64,000 nt of DNA from Aphrocallistes beatrix (GCA_963281255.1 OY725493.1:4867857-4931856), one strand, 5' to 3'; shown: positions 24,244 through 34,133, numbered from the stretch's first letter. The notes: generated from the sequence alone by a model not told the origin. Translations and numbers: made by a program.

Positions 24244-24616
24244 TATGAGAAGAAGAAGAGTGGAAATGTTTCTTGTGAGTCGATTCAACTCTTCGAGTCC
24301 CGTTATCTCTCTCCTCTCACGAGAAGACCTGCTATGGCTACGACTCCGTCTCCGACGCTCTGAAACGCCGCTATCGTGTTCAGACCGTCTCTCCTAGAAT
24401 ATAAAACTGTCAATTGATTGAGGAAATGTTTGAAAGTTTGGCAGAACAATATTCAGGTCAGAGAGAAAAGTACACGGGACAAGACTAACATGTGCTCTCT
24501 GTGATGTGACATGCTTGCTGGAGCTCCGAGAGCTAGAAGAAGGCGAGTGTGTCTCTCTCGTGACTGTGAGATCTGTACGGAGATCTGCTACGAGATCGAG
24601 ATCTACTCCTACCCAT
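24244..24616 (-). pseudogene. RS-rich (splicing-factor-like) gene fragment with a frame break
   Basis: From ATG 24616 the minus strand reads MGRSRSRSRSRSPYRSHS. It then needs a one-base shift near 24555 to continue as SPSSSSRSSSKH up to a donor at 24490/24489. An acceptor at 24394 leads, in the shifted frame, to ERRRRSRSHSRSSRERRE and GLEELNRLTRN, with a possible donor after 24244. Without the shift the frame ends at TAG. RS dipeptides on both sides of the break suggest a former or misassembled SR-type gene. No RNA-binding domain is visible, and the family is not identified. Confidence 0.4.
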
Positions 24617-24809
24617 CAAAACTCTGCACATTATAAGTGATGTATTGACACAATAAGAAAGTGTCTATAGAATATATTAAATTCATAAAGAACAGAAGAT
24701 TGGGGGGGGGGAGGGGTAGCCAAACTATCCGTATATTGTACAACCAATTTATTATCTGGCATTTTTGTTATTCATCTGATATAAGGAGGTATTGAAAGTC
24801 GAGAGAGCT

Positions 24810-24841
24810 AGGTTGAATAGATAGGCAAACAATAATTCAGA
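24810..24841 (-). repeat. 32-nt element, copy 2
   Basis: Matches 18919-18950 at 31 of 32 positions. It lies 194 bases upstream of the RS-fragment ATG, in the same orientation relative to that gene as copy 1 has to RABIF. Confidence 0.6.
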
Positions 24842-25029
24842 GGGAATGTGGATAGATCACACCGAAATAAGCAACATTCCTAGTTTAATTGTTAGTTAGA
24901 CACATTCAAATGCTGCACGGGAGCAGTAGTGATTACTCTCAGCACTCATAACCATAGTTCTCAGATACCACAAACCAAGAATGTTTTACGAGTGTTTAGA
25001 GTGGCCATCCGAAATCTCTCAAACTCCTA

Positions 25030-25041
25030 GCTCTCGCGAGA
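25030..25041. promoter_or_regulatory. TCTCGCGAGA palindrome, possible bidirectional promoter element
   Basis: CTCTCGCGAGAG is a perfect 12-bp palindrome containing TCTCGCGAGA, a motif known from vertebrate bidirectional promoters. It lies between two divergent (both damaged) genes. Its function here is inference. Confidence 0.3.
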
Positions 25042-25488
25042 GTTGGCAGAGTCGCTTTAAGAGAGATCTCTTCAGGCCTACGAGTTGACTATCAGACCGC
25101 GCTTAGAAGAGAGGCATCAAGTCGAATCGAAGAAAGCAAAAAGGCACCCTTGTCATTTAGGATGAAACATTACTAGTCAAATAGACCATTAAATTGAGAC
25201 ATCCTAAATGCTTTTTGAGAATAAACCAAGTACACGATTTATATACTCCTTACATATGTGCCTACTTACAACTAAAATTACAAGTACGGTAGATTGTTGA
25301 CTAGTATGTGAGTTGACAAATTAGTTCCACTGTATGTGTGTGCAGAATGCGGGACACGACATAATTATAGGTTAGATCTTAAATTTGTGGTGTGTGTATA
25401 ATTATGCTTATAATTTAACCCTGGAATTATATTTCTTTATTTGTTCTCAAGAATCTTTTCACATAGCTTTAGAGATTTTACTTCTCTT

Positions 25489-26280
25489 ATGGCCCAAAAA
25501 TCAGGGAAAAAAGCAGAGTTAAAATGGGAATGTAAGTATATTCTTTGAATAAAAATATTATCTCTGAATGAATTAACTTTAAAACTCAGTTTCTCTAGTT
25601 CCTAACATCCTATCCCAAATCCCGCCTAAGGACACTCACTCAGGTACAATCATATTTCTTCACGGCCTTGGAGACATTGGAGAAACATGGATTGAATATT
25701 TTAAGTCCATTGAACGTGATGATCTCAAATTTATATTTCCAACAGCACCCAAAATGCCTGTAAGTGTGAATAACGGAAGCGTAATGCCTTCTTGGTTTGA
25801 TATTTTTGAGCTCATAGAAAATCCTAAGAGGGAAGATAAAGAAGGGATAATGAAGGCAGCGGAATACTTAGAATCTCTTGTGGCTGAAGAAATTAGGAGG
25901 GGCACTCCCTCGGAGAGGATTTTCATCGGAGGGATATCTCAATGAGGTGCAACCACCCTATTTACTGCACTTACTACCAAACTCAAGGTTGGCGGAGTGA
26001 TCTTTTAAGTTCTTTTATTCCACTGATTAAAGAATTACCTACTTTAGCATCTGGAGTCAACAAAGATACTCCATTTTTTCATGCGCATGGGGAAAAGGAC
26101 ATGTTAATAAAATTAGATTGGTGTCAAAATACACTGAAATGGTTGAGGGGGTGGTTCAGTAATGTTGAGTTCAAAAGCGATCAACAATTAGGCCATTGGG
26201 TGAGTCCGGAAGAATTTCAAGAGTTGAAAACATGGATCAACAAGGTTCTACCGCCAATGACCTTGAAAAATGAACAATAA
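25489..26280 (+). pseudogene. Acyl-protein thioesterase pseudogene (LYPLA paralogue)
   Basis: A second thioesterase copy. A possible first exon, 25489-25531 (MAQKSGKKAELKWE), joins in phase across a 67-base GT..AG intron to 25599 onward. The canonical oxyanion loop HGLGD, PTAPKMPV, NGSVMPSWFD and the nucleophile region GGISQ are present. A TGA (25943-25945) follows GGISQ at once. Further on, a one-base loss in a T run at 26003-26006 brings in TAA, and the next frame resumes with VNKDTPFFHAHGEKD, LGHW and the normal C-terminus. The retained intron argues against a retrocopy. It is diverged from the intact gene at 6393-7088, so it is an old duplicate. A second TAA in a closely similar setting supports inactivation over recoding. 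Confidence 0.85.
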
Positions 26281-26383
26281 TACATTACTAATTTAAGTTA
26301 CAAGTTGTATTTAGTTATTAGTGCATCCTGATTTTTTATACTTATGTATAATCATAAAGAGTTAACATGCTTAAATTGTGACA

Positions 26384-27187
26384 TTAAATCTCACAAACAG
26401 GTAAGTCTTCAACATTCGTATGATGATGTCTGTGTTTACTCTGGATTGCTTCTGCTCTGGTGGGAGCTGAAGTTGTGGTGGGTAGAATTGGAGTTGATTC
26501 GGTTTTAGGATTAGCAGCACAAGAGTTTTGTTTGAGGTCGAGGTCTTTCTCAAGGACTGCTAGCGCCTCTTGCATTGAACTGATTCGCTTTAGGAGATGC
26601 TCTTCGTCAAGGGTACCACAAATACCAGTGTTTTTTTCTGCAGATCTTCGCTTACGATAAAAATGTTCTGTCTCTTCTGAAGTTTCCCCATCTTTATCCC
26701 TTTCTAGGGCTGAAGAAATATCATTTTGAGATCGAGCTTCTCTGTCATAAATGAGATAGTCATTATCTTCTTCGTCATAATCAGCATCGTAGTCGTCATA
26801 ATATTCACGCTCCTCTTCGTTCCTATCGATATCGTATTCTGAATCTTCATTATAATCCAAAGCATTGAACATGTTGGTATTATCTTTTTGGTCAATTTCT
26901 ACAATGCTTCCATAGTCATTTGCATCAGCACTTTCGTATTCATCATACTCGTTCATATCTGAGTTATCATCTTCATATAAATCAACATCTCTTTTTGTTC
27001 TCTCTTCCATTTCCATCTCATTTAGATAGAATGCAATCAGTGCCTCTTCATCGTTCAATTTTGAGAATTCTTCTAAAGCAGCATATCCACTGGAATCGCT
27101 ATCATCAAAACTTCCATCATAAGAATTAGAAGAGACGGAAATACTGAAAATAGAAAGCACGCAGAGGCTGAGAAGTAATCTTAGCAT
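26384..27187 (-). CDS. Novel secreted, very acidic Asp/Tyr-rich protein
   Basis: A single exon of 267 residues, family not recognised. Residues 1-20 are a clear signal peptide (LRLLLSLCVLSIFSISVSS). Residues 21-170 are dominated by Asp, Glu and Tyr, with repeated YDDYDADYDEED-type runs. Basic processing sites occur at ERTKR (about residue 66) and at YRKRR (about residue 178). The C-terminal part has a short heptad-like segment (LLKRISSMQEALAVLEKDL), three cysteines and a His-rich KHRHHH stretch. The composition would suit an extracellular matrix, mineral-binding or tyrosine-sulfated secreted protein, or a prohormone; none is demonstrated. It converges with the LYPLA pseudogene, 103 bases away. 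Confidence 0.75.
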   Translation of the reverse strand: MLRLLLSLCVLSIFSISVSSNSYDGSFDDSDSSGYAALEEFSKLNDEEALIAFYLNEMEMEERTKRDVDLYEDDNSDMNEYDEYESADANDYGSIVEIDQKDNTNMFNALDYNEDSEYDIDRNEEEREYYDDYDADYDEEDNDYLIYDREARSQNDISSALERDKDGETSEETEHFYRKRRSAEKNTGICGTLDEEHLLKRISSMQEALAVLEKDLDLKQNSCAANPKTESTPILPTTTSAPTRAEAIQSKHRHHHTNVEDLPVCEI

Positions 27188-28303
27188 ATCGAAAATTAAG
27201 AAATATCATAAAGTACATCCGTTATAAAGATCATTCATTTCGAGACTGTCTGTTCCTCTCTCTTTAACAAGGCCATTTGATTGGTCAACTTTCAAATCGA
27301 GTAAATTTGCGATTTCTTTAAATAATTATCTTATTACAGCACCAATGCTAATATTGAATAACAGGACCTTTTCCTACGAATCCTTTATTTTATCATATCT
27401 GGATGATATGTTCGTTTTAGTATTGAGGTGCATCTGGAATAACGACTTTTAGCACCCCGATAATAAATTTAGCAGCAAATATCAAGCTGGAAACAAACAA
27501 ATTTTTTTTGCTTCCATCCTATTTTAATGGAATTACTCATCAACACGAAGAGCTAATGATAACACAATTACCATATATGTATTAGAATTTATCCTGTTTG
27601 AATACGACATGTTTACAAGGAAATATATTTATTATGCTAATTTAAAGTTTAGTTCTTTTAAATCATTTATATGGCATGCACAAAGATAGTTATACGTCTT
27701 GATTTTCATGTGAATTAGTCTTGCTATGTTTTTATTTTTTGATTAAAGTTGTTTGACTTAGTTTATGGAGTTTTGGCACATGCTGCAATATTGTTGATAT
27801 AATTTATGGAAATTTTTCGGATTCTCTTCCGCATTGTTTTTCTTAATCTACTAAATAGAATTCTTGACTTGTGACATTTTAGTTCGTTAACCGTCCATTC
27901 TATGGCCTGATCGTCAGTATTCCTTTATCTATATAAAATAACTTTACTACAAGTTCTAACAAACTATTTGGAATCGCAACTATTAATGATTGCCCACTAA
28001 TGCAATGGTTTCACCTCGTTTCTCACTTGACCAGAGATTCTACTTATATAGTGGTTATTAGTTAGAGAACTGAGGAAGCCGACCAGACGAGTTTTGTTGC
28101 TTCTTATTGACGCACAAAAAACGTGCGATCTTATGCATAGATGTGCTACCGGTACATGTTTGTTCTCTGTCGAAGTATAAATATTAGAATTTATAGTGGA
28201 AAAAAATGGCCCATCTCTTACATAGATCGAAGCCAAATTGCGAAATTAACCAAATTCCTTCTCCTTCTTCTTCTTGCTTATATAAGAATTTGATCTTCTA
28301 AGA
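27188..28303. other. Divergent intergenic region of two secreted-protein genes
   Basis: 1.1 kb of AT-rich sequence upstream of both the acidic protein gene (minus) and the hydrolase gene (plus). TATATAAG at about 28279 lies only some 20 bases before the hydrolase ATG, too close to be an ordinary TATA box for that start. Nothing else was recognised. Confidence 0.45.
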
Positions 28304-30307
28304 ATGTCAAGATTACCTCTCCAGTTTATATGCCTGATTTTGGTACTTATTCCAGTTTGTATCAATGCCGGGTCCTATGCATACAAATATCTCTCTGGAC
28401 CACCTGACCAATTTCCCCAATTTTATCCAGAATATTTCCCTGTAAATTCAGATCTTCTGCTTTTGCCTGTTTCATCCATTTCTACTAATTCTTCCGGCGA
28501 ATATATTCCATTCCCAGTTGACAAATCTGACAAAATGTTTTTAAGCGTTCTCTTGCCGGTAGCCAAACATTCGAAGTGGGTGATGAAACGAGTATCCGTG
28601 TATTTAAAAACTCCAAGTGGCCTCCCAGTTGTCTCTCTATCGGTTGCACAAGAAGTTGTTTCAATCAGCGACAATTTTAAATATCTTTGTAAGAGCTATA
28701 CTGTTTCCTATCCTAAAACCGGAACTTGGCAAGCAAAAATCACACTTAGAAAATCTCTGCTTTCTAATCTTCGCGGGAGGGTAGAGTCCTACCCCGTTTA
28801 CGTGTTGGTAGGTTATGATGGGAGTCAGATTATTGTAGAATCTCAAATCGCTTCAGTACAGAGATACACTCTCGTAAACAGACCTGTATTTATCAATGTG
28901 AATATCACGATGCCGGCTTATGATGGACAATCCCAGCTAATACCCAAACTGTCTATGTTCCAGAGTAACCTTGCTGTGATTCAACCTGACGGTTTGAGCT
29001 ACGATGAAGAAATAAATATGGACAGATTTCAGCTGTCTCGAGCTGGAAGGAATGAGTTACAGTTGACAGGTGTTTTTCTGCCTCCAATTGGCGGCGTTTA
29101 CAAGATACAAGTAAATGTAAGCGGGGAGACGCAGTCTGGCATTAAATTCGCTCGCACACAATGGCATTTAGTCGGTGTTTCTTCCAACATTTTGAGTTAC
29201 AAAGAGTTCAATACATTTACACTAGATAATGAATATTTCCGAGTTGAGCTACATTTAACATGGAATAAAGGAATGGATTCGACCTACCGTATTTTCTCCG
29301 AAGTTTGGGCGATCGTTAACGGAGACTTGATTCCCATCTGCTGGATTGTCCACTTGACTGACATTGAACAAAATTCGACTGGATCCTATTTTCTCCCTGT
29401 ATACATCCATTCAAAGTGGATACTACAGTACTCGATTCCACCGGATACCTTATTTCTGAGAAATGTATCGATTGAAGATGTCAACATATTCACTACCATT
29501 CTCGAGATAAAGATTATGAAAGTTGACTTGACCACTCCTTCATTTGACTCCAATTCTGCATCTATTCTGTACAGGACAAGAAACAGCTGCAAACAGAAAG
29601 CTAAGAAGAGCGATTCGATAAATTACGCCACAAAGCAACCGAATTTAGTTCTTGTTCACGGATACTGCGCACAAGAGACCCCGTTTACTCTGGAGAATTT
29701 TACTGATTTTATCGTATTCGAGGATTGGGATCAATCTCTCTCCAACGACCAATTCGCAAGACACATAATAGATTTTACTAAAGAGCGCAATCTCTCCGCA
29801 TTCAGCATTGTAGCTCATTCACAAGGTGGACTAGCGTCCGTCCATCTCTATGCTTACTATGAAACTGGACTTGATTCGTATTCTGTCAGTGGGAGTGGGA
29901 GTGACCGAAAGATCCAAACAGTCGGGTCACCGTATCTAGGAACCCCACTTGCTGGTCTTTTAGCGGATATCGGCTATTTCTTTGGTATCAAATGTGGGTC
30001 CAACCTCGAGTTGACATATGAAGGTGCACAAGCTTGGCTTTCAAAAGTTCCCTTAGAAGTTCAATACGATGTACACTTCTATAGAACTCTCTATGGGAAA
30101 CGAAAGAAATACTGTAATTTCGGTACCAATGTTGTCTTGAAAGGTCCAAATGACGGTCTAGTTGAGGTTGGAAAGGCGAGGCTCCCATTCGGCAGAGGTG
30201 AGGGTATCTCGCCTGGAGAATGTCACTCTGTGAACATGCAGTGGCCTTCTCAGTGTAAGAACCCGAGAAGAAACGCTGAAATGAATAAGTACGCAGCCAG
30301 ACCTTAA
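28304..30307 (+). CDS. Secreted alpha/beta hydrolase, conditioned-medium-factor-like
   Basis: Intronless, 667 residues. Residues 1-22 are a signal peptide. Residues about 25-430 contain beta-rich sequence with many N-glycosylation sites. The C-terminal hydrolase domain begins at LVLVHGYCAQETPF. The nucleophile is Ser506 in IVAHSQGGLAS. QTVGSPYLGTPLAG and CGSNLELTYEGAQAWLS follow. Asp617 (PNDGLVEV) and His641 (GECHSVNM) are the likely other triad members. The order VHGYC - AHSQGG - GSPYxGT - CGxNxxLTYxGA - C-terminal CHS..C..RNAEMN recalls, from memory, the conditioned medium factor family of slime moulds and bacteria. That match, the lack of introns and the patchy distribution suggest horizontal transfer, but this is inference. 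Substrate unknown. Confidence 0.8.
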   Translation: MSRLPLQFICLILVLIPVCINAGSYAYKYLSGPPDQFPQFYPEYFPVNSDLLLLPVSSISTNSSGEYIPFPVDKSDKMFLSVLLPVAKHSKWVMKRVSVYLKTPSGLPVVSLSVAQEVVSISDNFKYLCKSYTVSYPKTGTWQAKITLRKSLLSNLRGRVESYPVYVLVGYDGSQIIVESQIASVQRYTLVNRPVFINVNITMPAYDGQSQLIPKLSMFQSNLAVIQPDGLSYDEEINMDRFQLSRAGRNELQLTGVFLPPIGGVYKIQVNVSGETQSGIKFARTQWHLVGVSSNILSYKEFNTFTLDNEYFRVELHLTWNKGMDSTYRIFSEVWAIVNGDLIPICWIVHLTDIEQNSTGSYFLPVYIHSKWILQYSIPPDTLFLRNVSIEDVNIFTTILEIKIMKVDLTTPSFDSNSASILYRTRNSCKQKAKKSDSINYATKQPNLVLVHGYCAQETPFTLENFTDFIVFEDWDQSLSNDQFARHIIDFTKERNLSAFSIVAHSQGGLASVHLYAYYETGLDSYSVSGSGSDRKIQTVGSPYLGTPLAGLLADIGYFFGIKCGSNLELTYEGAQAWLSKVPLEVQYDVHFYRTLYGKRKKYCNFGTNVVLKGPNDGLVEVGKARLPFGRGEGISPGECHSVNMQWPSQCKNPRRNAEMNKYAARP

Positions 30308-31269
30308 GCTTTGCGAGGAAGGCACTGCAGTTGTTTTACAGGCCGGCCGGCAAGCAAGCTCATAATTTCATTGCTTTGGCAAATTTCTTGTGAATTTTTC
30401 GTTTGTTACTTGCCTTCACAGGGCTTGATTAAATAGGATTAATCAATACTCTTATTCATCCTTTGAATTCATTCCTAGAAACATTCAAGGAACATTGACA
30501 AGGTCAATAGATAATTCTAGCAAGATATTTCCACAAAAGAGGTACACATTAGATCCTGTAGTCATAAGTATGTATCTCAAGTTTGTCGTAGAAACCTCCA
30601 AAAGTTATGTCTACTAAATTGAATTGAATTCTGACTTACTCAAGACAGTTCCCTGTTAATTAATAGTAATAGCCTGTACTAGGAATCCCAAAGTTTAATT
30701 TATTCTTTTGATGGTATCAACTTTGTTTAATACCCTTTCTTTGTCAACCTTTATTAGATTTATTGTCACCTCACAATAGGACAGATTTCCAAATCTAACC
30801 ATCTGTATGATGGTTTGGGAAATGCTTGGTATCTAAATACGATATTCGAAGTTTAGATATGCACAATATTCCTAACTCGCAACATGTGTCTTCATGTTCC
30901 GAATCGTGATTCCGTGTTTTTCAATTACGTATTTCTAATCGTGATAATTTCTCGCCTTTTTTTGCTGTTAATCATATTTTCTATATTCTATTAATCAAGT
31001 CTTTTAAATTATTTCCTTGTGGAAACAGTTAACATAGTTATCCTTCAATAGTTTATTTACCCAAATATTGAAGTTTTGTAAGTTTGTGCCCAATGTGTCC
31101 AGTTTTAACCTGCAATACTGTATTCAAAAGATTACATTGTTCATGATCCAATCCGGTATTTAATAATCTGTATGTTGCAAGGTTAATTTCTTAATGATTC
31201 TTTCAGTCGTTTACTATTACACTTTGGTAGACTGAAGTTCTAGTTTAACAATTCCGATACTTTGAGTTT
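30308..31269. other. Intergenic, nothing recognised
   Basis: 960 bases of AT-rich sequence between the hydrolase stop and TRAPPC5. A GGCCGGCCGG palindrome lies just after the stop (about 30341). No gene or repeat was seen. Confidence 0.5.
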
Positions 31270-31830
31270 ATGGACCAACAAAAGAAATTCTACCTCGACA
31301 AACCACTGGCCAAAGTCGGTAAGAGTGATGTGAGCCTGAGCTCATTTGCATTCCTCTTCTCTGAGATCATACAATATAGCCATCAACGCGTCAGCTCAGT
31401 ACCAGAGCTACACGATAAACTCTCCGAGTTTGGACAGAGGGTCGGCAGGTCGATGATTGACCTTACCTTCCACAGGGAGAAGCACGGGAAGAGGGAGACG
31501 CGTGTTGTAAACATTCTCATCTTCATTAAATCTTCTCTTTGGAGGAATCTGTTTGGAAAAGAAGCTGATGGAATAGAGAAAGCGGTCGATTTTGATAATA
31601 CTTATTATCTCATTGAAAAGGAATCCCTAGTCAATAAGTATATCTCAGTTCCCTCAGAAAAAGGTGCTTTCAACGCTGCCAATTTCTCAGCTGGAATTAT
31701 CGAGGGCTTCCTAAGAGGATCGCTTTTTCCTGCGAAAGTTAGCGCTCATTGGCATAAAGGGGTGGCTTACAAAATCGCTTTTGAGAGTAAAGTGATTGAT
31801 CGCGAAGTACAACTCGATGTAAGCAAATGA
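31270..31830 (+). CDS. TRAPPC5: TRAPPC5, TRAPP complex subunit (Bet3/Trs31 family)
   Basis: Core subunit of TRAPP tethering complexes, which act as exchange factors for Rab1/Ypt1 in ER-Golgi traffic. It is a single exon of 186 residues (human 188). Conserved blocks in order are EVSL-like DVSLSSFAFLFSEIIQY, REKHGKRETRVVNILIF, LWRNLFGKEADGIEKA, TYYLIEKESLVNKYISVP, FSAGIIEGFL and FPAKVSAHWHKG. These are the Bet3-fold residues shared with Trs31. The first in-frame ATG matches the family length. Identity is secure. Confidence 0.95.
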   Translation: MDQQKKFYLDKPLAKVGKSDVSLSSFAFLFSEIIQYSHQRVSSVPELHDKLSEFGQRVGRSMIDLTFHREKHGKRETRVVNILIFIKSSLWRNLFGKEADGIEKAVDFDNTYYLIEKESLVNKYISVPSEKGAFNAANFSAGIIEGFLRGSLFPAKVSAHWHKGVAYKIAFESKVIDREVQLDVSK

Positions 31831-32603
31831 AACCACTTCGCAGTCAAACGTTCTGACACTTTCTTGTTTGCATTTTTGTCTCAATTTTCAACGGCTTTTT
31901 CGATGAGATATTGTTGATTGCAATTCTATGTTTATGTTGTGTTGTTTCATCGAATTAAGACGCTTGATTAATGACTAAATTAAGTACAGTTTTCAAGTAA
32001 TTAAGTGATTCAAACTTACTAGGAATCTGTACCGTTTCTTTCCAAGTATATTCCCAAATTAGTGATATGATCATCAGAAATAACTGCCCCAAATGGCATC
32101 AATCCTTGAGTAGGATTCATGCGTTATTAGATGCATTGCCGTCGGAAGCTCATAAAAAATTGCCATTATGTAAATCAAAAATGGCAGTGTCGGCTCATCC
32201 ACCTAATCGCCCATAGAACTAATGCCGTTCATAAAAAAGTAGTAAAGCCAAGGCCTTACCAGGCGCATCGCTTCCTTGATGATGCTTATATATATACACG
32301 TATATGTATGTTTTTGGGTGTTGGAATGTTGGAGGATCATTACGCCCCCCCCCCTAGATCCTGGGACTATGAGTCCAGGAAGAATAGTTATGATAAAGAT
32401 GTATTACCTAAAGATTATACAAGTAACATCGGTATTGGAAAAGGATATTATTATTTAGCTAGGAGGTATTATGTTTCTAATATGCTTTATTTAATTACAA
32501 CCAAAAGATATCGAAATTTGGGTAAATTACTTATTTTAGAAAATGAACTAACAATTGTGATTGTGAAACTTAAGACTAGGTATTGCAGCAGCAAATTTCC
32601 GAG
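31831..32603. other. Intergenic with poly-C run
   Basis: 770 bases between TRAPPC5 and the NHL gene. A ten-C run lies at about 32345-32354. A 180-codon frame from 32131 has no family resemblance and ends inside the next gene in another frame, so it was not called. An acceptor-like TATTGCAG ends at about 32588, shortly before the NHL-gene ATG. Confidence 0.45.
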
Positions 32604-33941
32604 ATGGCCAAACAGTACCCACGAGAGAATGAAGAGTTTTCAGATTTCTACTCTCGAGCGAACAGGACTCGTGAGCTGATCGTTCTCAAGTTCGACAGTA
32701 TAATGCTTGTTCTGATTTCTCGAAAAGAAGAGCTACTGCGAGAAGTGGAGCGAATCGAAGAGCTGCACCGAAAAGAAGAGCGACTGCTGGAGAATGAGAT
32801 GTTCCTGATCCACAGTTCCAGGAAGGACAGCTGGATACACGTGAATACACCTGCTGATCAAGGCATAGCTACCATACAGGAGAGCTCCTTCAGCGTACCG
32901 CACCCTAAACCTGACATAAATGTTGAAGAATCGCAGCGTTATGCTGAAGCGCTTGTCCGCGCCCAGACAGCAAAAAAGCTCATCTTCCGTTGGTTGGATG
33001 AGCCTGTCCTGCGGTTAATCACACAGCTGGGAGAGATCAGTTATTCGTCCCCGACTGTTGAAAAAGATTCTGAGCCTGAAGTTATCCCAGTAGAGAATGA
33101 CTACTATCAGTCCGTGAGAATGCCAATCCGTTCTGTCGGGAAAAATGGCGAAGAAGAGGAGCTTCATGAACCACGAGATATCGCCATCGACCCTGCAACA
33201 GGAAACATTTTCATCGCCGACTCTGGTCACCATCGTGTTGACGTCTACTCTGCGCTGTTCAACTTCAGGTACCACATCGGGAAGGAGGAAGGTGCGGGTA
33301 AGATGAATCAGCCCTGGGGCCTCTCCATCTACCGCGACACTCTCTTCGTGACACAGTGGTGGTCCCATTGTGTGAAGGCGTATAGCATTTCTAGCGGGGC
33401 TTGTCAGCGAAAGATCGGACATTTCGGGAACGGATTGGGTGAATTCTCATTCCCTGAGGGAATAGCTATTAGTGAGGGTGGTGACCTGTTTGTATGTGAT
33501 AGTAAGAATAACCGCTTACAGGTGTTCACACCAGAGCTACAGTTTGTTCAAGAATTCGGAGAAACCCACCTAGAATCCCCGCGCTGTGTCCGAATACCAC
33601 CTTCATCTGATGACGTCATCGTCTTGGACCATAATACCAGGTGCGTACACCTGTTTAGTAGAGGCGGTGACCTGAAGGCTGACATCATCACACAGGGAAC
33701 TGACGCACAGGTACACGACCCCTACTTCTTCTTTGTGGACCACTGGCTGAACCTGATCGTCAGTGACAGGCTGAACCACTGTCTCAGAGTGTTCGACGCA
33801 GAAGGAAACCTTATGCACACTATTGGCAAGGAAGGTTTCAATGTTGGGGAGTTTAACTATCCAATGGGTATTTGTTCACGACGTGATGGCGGATTGATCA
33901 CCGCCTGTCTTAAGAACGAGGGTTGTATTCAGTTCTATTAG
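32604..33941 (+). CDS. Coiled-coil and NHL-repeat protein (TRIM-NHL-like, no RING)
   Basis: A single exon of 445 residues from an ATG in strong context (GAGATGGCC). Residues 1-170 are mainly alpha-helical, with a coiled coil of Glu/Arg heptads (LLREVERIEELHRKEERLLE). Residues about 185-445 form six NHL blades, for example PRDIAIDPATGNIFIADSG, PEGIAISEGGDLFVCDS and YPMGICSRRDGGL, enough for a complete propeller. This is the C-terminal half of a TRIM2/3/71-like protein, but no RING or B-box precedes it in frame. TRIM-NHL propellers bind RNA or protein; the partner here is unknown. WDR48 starts 192 bases downstream. A missed upstream exon carrying a RING cannot be excluded. Confidence 0.85.
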   Translation: MAKQYPRENEEFSDFYSRANRTRELIVLKFDSIMLVLISRKEELLREVERIEELHRKEERLLENEMFLIHSSRKDSWIHVNTPADQGIATIQESSFSVPHPKPDINVEESQRYAEALVRAQTAKKLIFRWLDEPVLRLITQLGEISYSSPTVEKDSEPEVIPVENDYYQSVRMPIRSVGKNGEEEELHEPRDIAIDPATGNIFIADSGHHRVDVYSALFNFRYHIGKEEGAGKMNQPWGLSIYRDTLFVTQWWSHCVKAYSISSGACQRKIGHFGNGLGEFSFPEGIAISEGGDLFVCDSKNNRLQVFTPELQFVQEFGETHLESPRCVRIPPSSDDVIVLDHNTRCVHLFSRGGDLKADIITQGTDAQVHDPYFFFVDHWLNLIVSDRLNHCLRVFDAEGNLMHTIGKEGFNVGEFNYPMGICSRRDGGLITACLKNEGCIQFY

Positions 33942-34133
33942 AATGTAGCCCTCGTGCGTCTTATGCTCCTACTAATATGGATTCGTTATATTGCTTATTT
34001 ATATTTATTTACGCTTATTCTATTCAATTGCTGGTTTCGTTTGAATTGTATCACGTTAATTATTCCCCTGCAACATTTTCGAATATTCTATTATTTATTA
34101 CGAAATGGATTTGATGCTGCAAACTAAGGTTTT

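Larger units (their letters stand above)
24617..25488. other. Intergenic between divergent RS fragment and LYPLA pseudogene
   Basis: Contains a G10 run with a G-rich tail at about 24702-24717, the second copy of the 32-nt element, and a 12-bp CTCTCGCGAGAG palindrome. No gene is recognised. Confidence 0.5.

Noticed and set aside
25940-26010. Stop readthrough and programmed frameshift in the thioesterase copy
   Set aside because: Two separate recoding events would be needed, with no evident slippery site or downstream structure; ordinary pseudogene decay is simpler.
28278-28286. TATATAAG as TATA box of the secreted hydrolase
   Set aside because: It is only about 20 bases before the ATG, which would place transcription start inside the coding sequence.
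32131-32679. 182-codon frame upstream of the NHL gene
   Set aside because: It runs through a poly-C tract and intergenic AT-rich DNA and ends inside the NHL gene in another frame; its composition does not look coding.
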